NCBI GenBank assembly: GCA_020052215.1
Contig: JAGVPN010000379.1
Location: 1-8,656 of the forward strand
Direction of reading: 5' to 3'
DNA length: 8,656 nt
Source: Syntrophobacterales bacterium
GTDB lineage: Bacteria; Desulfobacterota; Desulfobaccia; Desulfobaccales; 0-14-0-80-60-11
Shown: positions 1-5,808 of the stretch, in pieces
Position numbering within the stretch: position 1 is the stretch's first letter
How the letters are laid out: each line of letters starts with the position of its first letter
The notes under the pieces: generated by a model
The model's database searches: none
What the model saw: only the letters and a program-made list of their open reading frames with translations
Told to the model about the DNA's origin: nothing
Made by a program: the position numbers and the translations under genes

Positions 1-102
1 ATCGAAAAATTCTTCGGCTGGTGGAAACAGCACCTGAACGTCTATCCCCTGATTGCCCGCAGCCCCTATGGTTTCATGGTGCAAGTTCTCGGCGGACTTT
101 AA
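1..102 (+). pseudogene. IS4-like DDE transposase, C-terminal fragment
   Basis: Frame 1 is open from the window edge to a TAA at 100-102 and gives 33 residues. The segment beginning IEKFFGWWK fits the C-terminal signature of IS4-type DDE transposases. It has a glutamate and a lysine six residues apart (E2 and K9), as in the E(6)K part of the YREK motif that supplies the third catalytic acid. The following RSPYGFMVQVLGGL resembles the hydrophobic tail of these proteins, which normally runs on for roughly 15-25 more residues. Here it stops right after GGL, inside a near-palindrome, so the element looks 3'-truncated or mutated. The 5' part lies outside the window, so whether the rest is intact is unknown. 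The assignment to a transposase is fairly firm; the exact IS family is less certain. Confidence 0.6.
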
Positions 103-117
103 ACTTTAAAGGTCGCC
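91..117. repeat. 27-bp near-palindrome over the transposase stop codon
   Basis: The left arm GGCGGACTTTAAA and the right arm TTTAAAGGTCGCC are inverted copies around a central C, with only two non-Watson-Crick positions, one of which is G-T. It covers the stop codon of the transposase fragment. No T-run follows on the plus strand, so it is not a standard terminator. It may be an insertion or excision scar or a piece of the element end. Confidence 0.5.
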
Positions 118-130
118 AGGGTCTTATACC

Positions 131-161
131 GTTTTCGGTTTTCGGTTTTCGGTTTTCGGTT
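131..161. repeat. Tandem heptamer array, (GTTTTCG)x4
   Basis: Four perfect copies of GTTTTCG follow one another at 131-137, 138-144, 145-151 and 152-158, with a partial fifth (GTT). The array is non-coding and lies just downstream of the transposase fragment. Its 7-bp period is the same as that of the different heptamer arrays near 7.1-7.2 kb. Confidence 0.85.
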
Positions 162-314
162 AAAAGACTTTTAATTATCCATAAGTTAACAAATTGGTTT
201 GTTGCAGCAGAAACCGAATTTGGTATTACATAGAGCCAAGATATCCATATCAACCCTGTTTAATGGATTTTGTAAGAGTGGATATATAGCAGGTAGTGCC
301 CTCCCTGACCCAAT

Positions 315-420
315 CTGGCCAAGCATTTCCTTGGTCAGAAGGAGTGTCAGAGTTTCTTGCTACGTCCAGCGCTGTAATGATTATATCGGACGCTGTTACC
401 CTGGCGCCATTACAGGGCGG
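315..420. repeat. Two adjacent inverted repeats (possible hairpins)
   Basis: The first stem pairs CTGGCCAAG (315-323) with CTTGGTCAG (330-338), 9 bp including one G-T, with a 6-nt loop. The flanks CTCC (301-304) and GGAG (341-344), or CTGAC (305-309) and GTCAG (346-350), could extend it. The second pairs the 13-mer ending CTGTAATG (367-379) with the 13-mer beginning CATTACAG (408-420), matching at 11 of 13 positions. They may be an RNA structure or the ends of a small mobile element; the sequence does not decide. Confidence 0.4.
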
Positions 421-955
421 TGCCGGTTCGGGGTTCCAAGATCGCCGTCCTGCCCAGAATCTGAGTGAAAAAGATTATCAATTGGCGATCGGCAAGTGCA
501 ACTTAAGAAAATACGACACTAGCCGGAATGTTGTTGTGAAAAATGCACACAAAATAATAGCCACAAAGAAATGCAAACCAAAGTATAGAGAGGATACATG
601 CACTATGGCTCATCCTAAGAGAAGATACAGAGAAATATGACCATTAAAAGAAAAATTATCTCAAGAATAAAAAGCTGATAGGCGTTTCCACCCCCTAAAA
701 ACCATCCTAACTCGAAAACCCGCCCGATCCAGGGAGAAGCACCTTTCACCAAATAGCTTTTTCAACAGTCACTGCCAGGTTAGACAATTATCCTCAGATA
801 AGTGAAATATCCGGATATGATCTGAATAGCGAAATTGACCTTTTGTGGGGGGATTTCCAGAATTATTTTTTGTCCGATGATAATATGCCTTGATGGAAAG
901 GTTGTCCGGTAAAATCTTGATCGTTACGCTTAAACCCCTCCTGGGCTCGCACATA

Positions 956-1708
956 TTACGGCCCGAACACCTCTTCCCCGGCAATCCATCTTTCCACCGC
1001 CTTTTCCTGAGTGAAAAAATCCTGGAGGGCCCGGGTCAGGTTAAGCGTCCCGGATTGCAAGCCCGCGGCCTTACAGCCTTCCCTGAGACCGGCGCTCACC
1101 GAAACCGCGATTTCGTGGCGGTGGGCGTAGTATTGACTTCCCGCCAGGCTGCCGGCGGTGAGTTCCGCGGCGCAGCGCTCCCGGTTAAGTCCGTGCATGG
1201 CCCGGCACACCAGCGGCCTGACGGGATAAACCGAACAGGTCCGGTGGCGCAACAGCGGACAGGGAATCTCCCGGCGCCGGGCAGCGCTCTTAGCTTGCCC
1301 CAGCCCATGGATGAGTTCGATGATCCGGGCCGTGTGGTCCAGGAGCAGGTCTTTCTCGGCCTGGGAAAACTGCTGGGCAATCTGGTGGCCGATGAGCAGG
1401 GCTTCCGGCGGAGTCAGTTCCACCTGGTTATAGCAGCAGGAATCGCACTGTTCCTGGCAGGCGACGGGGTGGGGGAGTTCCTGTTCGGCTTCAAACCGCC
1501 GGGTCAGGTGATCGGCCAGGAAGAAGCCGCTGAGGGCAATTTCCAGGGCACGCTCCGGCACCCGGCCCTGGCCGATAATCGAGACGACGTTGTCCTGGGC
1601 TGCGGCCGCGATGCTTTGATTGACCCGAGCCGTGGGCCGGCTGCCGGCGGAGGAGCCGCGCTCTCGCCGGGCCTGTTTGGCCATTTTTCTCCTCTGCGCC
1701 CGGTTCAT
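956..1708 (-). CDS. YkgJ-family zinc/iron-chelating cysteine cluster protein
   Basis: A 250-residue protein of the YkgJ (CxxxCxxCC) family, predicted metal-binding proteins of unknown biochemical role. The signature is C84, C88, C91 and C92 (ACQEQCDSCCYN). It is followed by the second cysteine block typical of the family: C150 and C158, then YPVRPLVCR with C168, and C179. Together these could hold a Zn or Fe-S centre. The first 18 residues (MNRAQRRKMAKQARRERG) are strongly basic and probably flexible. The ATG at 1708 is chosen because GGAGG lies 9 nt upstream (1718-1722) and homologous proteins commonly begin this way; the frame extends 37 codons further upstream to 1819, but that stretch looks like the intergenic region. 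The gene diverges from the LivF-PaaK gene across 144 bp. The family call is firm; substrate and role are unknown. Confidence 0.85.
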   Translation of the reverse strand: MNRAQRRKMAKQARRERGSSAGSRPTARVNQSIAAAAQDNVVSIIGQGRVPERALEIALSGFFLADHLTRRFEAEQELPHPVACQEQCDSCCYNQVELTPPEALLIGHQIAQQFSQAEKDLLLDHTARIIELIHGLGQAKSAARRREIPCPLLRHRTCSVYPVRPLVCRAMHGLNRERCAAELTAGSLAGSQYYAHRHEIAVSVSAGLREGCKAAGLQSGTLNLTRALQDFFTQEKAVERWIAGEEVFGP

Positions 1709-1735
1709 TTCACTTCGCCTCCGTAAAGATTTTAT

Positions 1736-1764
1736 AGCATACCATTTATGAATCACCACATTAA
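1736..1764 (-). promoter_or_regulatory. Weak candidate promoter for the YkgJ-family gene
   Basis: Reading the minus strand, TTAATG (1764-1759) and TATGCT (1741-1736) are 17 bp apart, just upstream of the ribosome binding site. They match the sigma70 hexamers at 3 of 6 and 4 of 6 positions. A TATAAA nearby is an alternative -10. It is a suggestion only. Confidence 0.25.
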
Positions 1765-1812
1765 CCGTGTCCATGGTTTTTTTGAGGGCGCGGCCCGCGG
1801 CGTCGGTGTGAC

Positions 1813-1841
1813 TCGACATGAGGCCCAGGGCGGTATATAAT
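1813..1841 (+). promoter_or_regulatory. Near-consensus sigma70 promoter for the LivF-PaaK gene
   Basis: TCGACA (1813-1818, 5 of 6 consensus) and a perfect TATAAT (1836-1841) are exactly 17 bp apart. The expected start of transcription is about 1847-1849, only a few bases before the ATG at 1853. The mRNA would therefore be leaderless or nearly so, which fits the absence of a Shine-Dalgarno sequence before this ATG. An in-frame TAA at 1838-1840 rules out an earlier start. Confidence 0.65.
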
Positions 1842-1852
1842 GCGAACCGGCT

Positions 1853-3964
1853 ATGATGGCGGACAAAAAAGCACCTTTACTCCGTATCGAGAACCTGACG
1901 GTGCACTACGGCTCCGCCCAGGCGCTGTTCGGCCTGGACCTGGCGGTGGCGCCCGGCGAGACCGTGGCCCTGGTGGGGGCCAACGGCGCGGGCAAGACCA
2001 GCCTATTGAAGGCGGTTATGGGGCTGGCGCCGCCGTCGGGCGGCCGCATCTTCCTGGACGGCGTCGAGGTTACGGGGTCGTCCCCCGCGGCCATGACGGC
2101 CAAAGGCGTGGCCCTGTGCCCCGAGGGCCGGGAGATGTTCGGGGACCTGACGGTCAAGGAGAACCTGGAGCTGGGGGCTTTGGCCTTGAAGATCAGCCGG
2201 CCGGAACTGGCCCGGCGCCTGGCCGCGGTCTATGCCCGGTTCCCCCAACTCCAGGAAAGAACCGGCCAGCGCACCAACACCCTTTCCGGCGGCGAGCAGC
2301 AGATGGTGGCCATGGGCCGGGCCTTGATGGCGAAGCCCCGGCTGTTGCTCCTGGATGAGCCGTCCCTGGGGCTGGCGCCGCTGATCACCGACGAGATCTT
2401 CGACATCATCAAGCAACTCACCCGGGGCGGGGTTACCATACTCCTGGTGGAGCAAAACGCCGCCCGGGCCCTCACCGCCTCCCGGTCGGCGTATCTTTTG
2501 GCCAACGGCCGGATCGTCGGCCAGGGCAAAAGCGACGAACTCCTGTTGGACCCGGAACTGCGCCGGGCCTTTCTGGGAGCAGGCTCCGACCACAACCCGG
2601 CCGCGTCCCGGTTGGGCGCGGCGGGATTCACCAATATCAGATTGGAGAAGCCGAATTTGAGCAAGCAGACTTTTATGCCACCCTTCAAGACCGGGGACGA
2701 ACTCAAGGCCCACCAGTTGGCGGGGCTGAAGTGGACGGTGCGCCACGCCTATGAAGGCTCCAGCTTTTACCGGACCCGCCTGGACGCCGCCGGGGTCTCC
2801 CCGGAAGATATCCGCGACCTGGCCGACTTACAAAAACTCCCCCTGACCACCGGGGAGGACCTCCGGGACGGCTACCCCTTCCCGTTCAGGTCCGTGCCCT
2901 ATGAGCAGATCGTGCGCATCCACGCCAGTTCCGGCACCACCGGCAAGCGCAAGATCCTGTGCTACACCGCCAAGGACGTGGCGGACTGGCGCCACTTCTT
3001 CGCCCGGGCCTACGAAATGGCCGGGGTGACCCCCCTGGACCGGGTGCAGATCGCGGTGGGCTACGGGGTCTGGACCGCGGGCGCGGGTTTCCAGGCCGGG
3101 GTAGAAGCCCTGGGGGCCATGGCGGTGCCCGTGGGGCCGGGGAACGTGGATATGCACTGCGAGTTCCTGGTGGACCTCCAAAGCACGGTGCTGTGCTGCA
3201 CCGCTTCCATGGGACTGCTGATGGCCGAAGAAGTCAACAAGCGGGGCATCGCCGACAAAATCAACCTGAAGAAGGTGATTTACGGCTCGGAGCGCTCGTC
3301 GGTGTCCATGCGCCGCAAGATTTCGGAACTTTTTGGGGGCGTCGAACTCTTCGACATCCCCGGCCTGACGGAGCTCTACGGGCCGGGGACCGGGATCGAG
3401 TGCCCGGACCACGACTGCATCCATTACTGGGCCGACTACTACATCCTGGAAATCCTGGACCCGGAGACCCTGACGCCGGTCCCCGACGGCGAGTGGGGGG
3501 AGATGGTAATCACCACCCTGTGCAAGGAGGCCGCCCCCCTGATCCGCTACCGCACCCGGGATATCACCCGCATTATCCCGGGGGATTGCACCTGCGGCGC
3601 CCTCCTGCCCCGGCACTCCCGGCTCCGGGGCCGCACCGACGACATGTTTAAGTTCCGGGCGGTGAACATCTATCCTTCCAGCGTCGACCGCATCCTCTCG
3701 GAGGTCCCGGGCCTGGGCTCCGAGTACCAGATCCACCTGGCCCGGGACGAGGCCGGCAGGGACCACATGCTCCTCAAGGTGGAGCGGGGCGAGGGGGTGG
3801 AGGCCGGGCGCACCGACGAACTGGGCCGGGAGGTGCGCTACGTCGTCAAGCGCAAACTCATGGTCACGCCGGAGGTGGTGGTGGTGGGCTACGGCGAACT
3901 GGGCCGCTCGGAGCGCAAGAGCCAGCGGGTTTTCGACGGCCGGATTACTGATTCGGTGGTCTAG
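1853..3964 (+). CDS. livF-paaK: LivF-type ABC ATPase fused to PaaK-type acyl-CoA ligase
   Basis: A 703-residue two-domain protein. Residues 9-242 form a full-length LivF-like ATPase of branched-chain amino acid ABC importers: Walker A GANGAGKT (42-49), a PEGREMF segment in place of the Q-loop (90-96), signature LSGGEQQ (144-150), Walker B RLLLLDEP (163-170) and VEQNA (199-203), where LivF proteins carry Q instead of the H-loop histidine. Residues 243-268 are a linker. Residues 269/275-703 form a full-length phenylacetate-CoA ligase-like enzyme (COG1541 type, usually about 430 residues): SSGTTGK (359-365), LTELYGPG (505-512), YRTRD (566-570), TDDMFKFRAVN in the hinge, and a C-terminal lysine at 689 in the position of the catalytic A10 lysine. 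C517, C522, C579 and C581 might bind a metal. Such ligases convert a carboxylic acid, ATP and CoA to acyl-CoA; the substrate cannot be read here. Neither half is visibly damaged. No livG, livH, livM or binding protein is adjacent. Composition is much more GC-rich than the amidase gene next door. Confidence 0.88.
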   Translation: MMADKKAPLLRIENLTVHYGSAQALFGLDLAVAPGETVALVGANGAGKTSLLKAVMGLAPPSGGRIFLDGVEVTGSSPAAMTAKGVALCPEGREMFGDLTVKENLELGALALKISRPELARRLAAVYARFPQLQERTGQRTNTLSGGEQQMVAMGRALMAKPRLLLLDEPSLGLAPLITDEIFDIIKQLTRGGVTILLVEQNAARALTASRSAYLLANGRIVGQGKSDELLLDPELRRAFLGAGSDHNPAASRLGAAGFTNIRLEKPNLSKQTFMPPFKTGDELKAHQLAGLKWTVRHAYEGSSFYRTRLDAAGVSPEDIRDLADLQKLPLTTGEDLRDGYPFPFRSVPYEQIVRIHASSGTTGKRKILCYTAKDVADWRHFFARAYEMAGVTPLDRVQIAVGYGVWTAGAGFQAGVEALGAMAVPVGPGNVDMHCEFLVDLQSTVLCCTASMGLLMAEEVNKRGIADKINLKKVIYGSERSSVSMRRKISELFGGVELFDIPGLTELYGPGTGIECPDHDCIHYWADYYILEILDPETLTPVPDGEWGEMVITTLCKEAAPLIRYRTRDITRIIPGDCTCGALLPRHSRLRGRTDDMFKFRAVNIYPSSVDRILSEVPGLGSEYQIHLARDEAGRDHMLLKVERGEGVEAGRTDELGREVRYVVKRKLMVTPEVVVVGYGELGRSERKSQRVFDGRITDSVV
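2644..2659 (+). promoter_or_regulatory. Internal ribosome binding site and TTG start at the fusion junction
   Basis: GGAGAAG (2644-2650) precedes an in-frame TTG (2657-2659, residue 269) by 6 nt, and an in-frame ATG follows at 2675 (residue 275). Both fall where a stand-alone PaaK-type ligase would begin. The TTG also overlaps a TGA in another frame (2658-2660), giving the TTGA pattern seen when genes in an operon overlap. It may be a relic of once-separate genes or may still drive separate synthesis of the ligase. Confidence 0.4.
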
Positions 3965-4050
3965 GGGCGGGAATCAGGGGAACCGGGATAGTTGGCGGCG
4001 CTCGGTGAGATGGTATTCTCCTGCAAAGCCCCAGCGCTTGAGACCACGGC

Positions 4051-4803
4051 CTACGGTCCAGAAACAGTTGTTTGGCTAAAAAATATTTTTATCGCATTAA
4101 AAAGTCCGGCAACTAATTTATGTTGATACTGGGGATTGCCCAGCTGCAATTCTGCCTCTCTATTTTTTATGATGCCGCATTCAAATAATACTGCCGGCAT
4201 ATTCGTTTTCTTTAAAACAACTAAATTATTATATTTATAAATGCCTCTGGTTTTATCAATCAGATCTTTGTCTCCCCCAGTAAATTTTTCGGCATGATGC
4301 AAGGTGGGGCAAAAGCGGGCTTTCAACATCTCTGAACCGAGGATAACTGCAAATATTAGGCTGTTGAGTGGACTCCCGTTTTTTTCCGAATAAAATATGG
4401 AATATCCGGTGAACTTATCGCAATAGGGCAAGAATCTTCCCTGGTAAAGCCATTGCGACAGATCCTTGGGCTGTACGGAATCGTGATGTATAGAGACCAG
4501 CAGATGGGCCCCCTGTTGATTGGCGATTGCGGCTCTGGCTGAGAGGGAGATGTCATCCCCGGTCTCATTGATGATAAACGAACGCTTAAACCTCTTATCT
4601 TTCAGGAGTTGCTGGTGCAGTAGGGCGCCGGTGTTCTGATTGAAGAGATATTCATCTACACCTCTGGCGCTGGTGGCTCCCGGACTATTGATGGTGTGGC
4701 CTGGATCGATGGCAATGATAAAATCTCCCGCCCAGCAATCACTGCTTATCCCAGCCCCAAAAATCAACAAAGAGAGACAAGACATTATCAAGTAAACAAC
4801 CAT
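4051..4803 (-). CDS. Secreted N-acetylmuramoyl-L-alanine amidase (Amidase_3 type)
   Basis: A 250-residue zinc amidase predicted to cut the bond between N-acetylmuramic acid and L-alanine in peptidoglycan. Residues 1-25 form a hydrophobic signal peptide with likely cleavage after CWA. The Amidase_3 hallmarks are visible: IAIDPGH with H36, a downstream E51 in GVDEY, SIHHDS (104-109) with H106 as the third zinc ligand, and FECGIIKN with E208 as catalytic acid. There is no SPOR, LysM or other wall-binding domain, so it is a bare catalytic domain. The ATG at 4803 lies 25 bp after the stop of the PrsW-like gene, and AAGGAG (4816-4821) is 12 nt upstream, a rather long spacing. An ATG nearer that site (4813) is out of frame. 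It is most likely the last gene of a three-gene minus-strand operon. It is clearly more AT-rich than the flanking GC-rich genes, which may reflect transfer. The call is firm. Confidence 0.85.
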   Translation of the reverse strand: MVVYLIMSCLSLLIFGAGISSDCWAGDFIIAIDPGHTINSPGATSARGVDEYLFNQNTGALLHQQLLKDKRFKRSFIINETGDDISLSARAAIANQQGAHLLVSIHHDSVQPKDLSQWLYQGRFLPYCDKFTGYSIFYSEKNGSPLNSLIFAVILGSEMLKARFCPTLHHAEKFTGGDKDLIDKTRGIYKYNNLVVLKKTNMPAVLFECGIIKNREAELQLGNPQYQHKLVAGLFNAIKIFFSQTTVSGP

Positions 4804-4828
4804 TTGCAGTCATTTCTCCTTGTTAAAA

Positions 4829-5734
4829 TCAGTTTTGTTCCTCTTCTTCCTTAATCTCAGGGAGTTTATGGCCGCATTTAAAACAGAAATTATCATTGTG
4901 CGGCACCCTGATCTGACAGTTGCCGCAGATTTGGAAAAATTCCCCCCCGGCACCTAACGGCAAACCACAGTTTATACAAAATTTTGCCTGGGCTGCATTG
5001 CATTTTTCACAGTGCTGGCAGATATTCCCCGTTAAACAAAGTGATTGATCTCTTAAGTAAAGTAATTTTTTATTCGAGTACCATACAATGAAGAACAACA
5101 GGGGAAAAACCAGGAAGATGGTCCAGGTCCGCAAAAAAATAAAGAAATCAAAAGCTGCATGGACGCCGGCCGCGGCCAGGAGGTAAGGGATGGCGGTGAT
5201 AAAGTACCGCTGGCGTTTGCTGATAAATTTGGCCCGGGCCAGACCATAGCCCCAGATGGCGCCACAGGCCAGATGGATGGGTATGGAAAGCAAGGATCTC
5301 GCCAGCAGCACCCCTGGCCCAAAACGAACGATGTATTCGATGTTTTCCAGGGCGGCAAAGCCGAGAGCCACGGTCATGCCGTAAATCATGCCATCCAGCG
5401 GTTCGTCGAATTCCGGCAGTTTCCTTACCAGGCGGAGGGTAGCCAGGAACTTCCAAAATTCCTCGTTGATGCCGATGAAGACGGCTGAGGCGAGGGCCAG
5501 GGGTAAGCTTACCCTCCTGGAAAGATCACTGGCGAAACCTCCCAGCCCCAAGAAATGGTTGGCCAGACTATTGCCTATGATGGCGGGGATGACGCTCATT
5601 AAACCGCCCCATAACCCCACCCTCAGTAAAACCTTGAGCGGCTCCGGCTGCAATTTGTCGTAGCGGCGCAATACCCAGACCCACGCACCGGTGGAGATCA
5701 GCAATCCAGACGCTCCCCAGAGAAAGTTTGCCAT
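4829..5734 (-). CDS. PrsW-family intramembrane metalloprotease with C-terminal double zinc ribbon
   Basis: A 301-residue membrane protein with about seven hydrophobic segments in residues 4-219. The PrsW family motifs occur in order: NEEFWK (90-95, EExxK), GFAALENIEY (125-134, ExxEY), PIHLACGAIWGYGLA (152-166, conserved H154) and HAAFDFF (192-198, H192 and D196). These are the proposed metal-binding and catalytic residues. In Bacillus subtilis PrsW starts the cleavage of the anti-sigma factor RsiW. After the last membrane segment, residues 239-289 form two zinc ribbons: C239/C242/C245 with C253/C256, then C270/C273 with C284/C287. This cytoplasmic or membrane-adjacent tail is absent from minimal PrsW proteins and probably mediates binding. 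GGAAAGG (5740-5746) supports the ATG at 5734. It lies between two other envelope genes on the same strand. The substrate is unknown, and no sigma or anti-sigma gene is in the window. Confidence 0.85.
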   Translation of the reverse strand: MANFLWGASGLLISTGAWVWVLRRYDKLQPEPLKVLLRVGLWGGLMSVIPAIIGNSLANHFLGLGGFASDLSRRVSLPLALASAVFIGINEEFWKFLATLRLVRKLPEFDEPLDGMIYGMTVALGFAALENIEYIVRFGPGVLLARSLLSIPIHLACGAIWGYGLARAKFISKRQRYFITAIPYLLAAAGVHAAFDFFIFLRTWTIFLVFPLLFFIVWYSNKKLLYLRDQSLCLTGNICQHCEKCNAAQAKFCINCGLPLGAGGEFFQICGNCQIRVPHNDNFCFKCGHKLPEIKEEEEQN

Positions 5735-5808
5735 ATCTGCCTTTCCAAATTATCTATGATAACCAGCGGAGGTCGGGAAGCCCATCAGGGGGTTTTCTCC
5801 GCAACTCC

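Larger units (their letters stand above)
103..955. other. Intergenic region without a convincing gene
   Basis: About 850 bases, visibly richer in A and T than the genes that follow. Two short open frames on the plus strand (199-468 and 296-640) have no recognisable motif, no good ribosome binding site and mixed composition, so they are not called. What can be seen is the heptamer array (131-161), a 7-bp inverted repeat ATATCCA/TGGATAT (241-247 and 279-285), the paired hairpins at 315-420, a perfect 12-bp palindrome ATATCCGGATAT (807-818), and an AGCTTTTTCAACAGTC stretch (755-770) of a kind often seen at or near insertion sequence ends. The region reads as eroded mobile-element sequence. Confidence 0.55.

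Noticed and set aside
296..640. 114-codon open frame on the plus strand
   Set aside because: No recognisable domain, no good ribosome binding site, a composition that changes along its length, and it overlaps inverted repeats.
890..1726. 278-codon open frame on the plus strand
   Set aside because: It is the antisense shadow of the YkgJ-family gene, whose cysteine motifs, ribosome binding site and start are convincing on the minus strand.
2003..3766. Long minus-strand frames opposite the LivF-PaaK gene
   Set aside because: Typical shadows in GC-rich coding DNA; they lack motifs while the plus frame carries all ABC and ligase signatures.
3965..4050. Terminator between the convergent LivF-PaaK and amidase genes
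   Set aside because: Short complementary bits around 4043-4059 do not make a stable stem, and no T-run follows on either strand.
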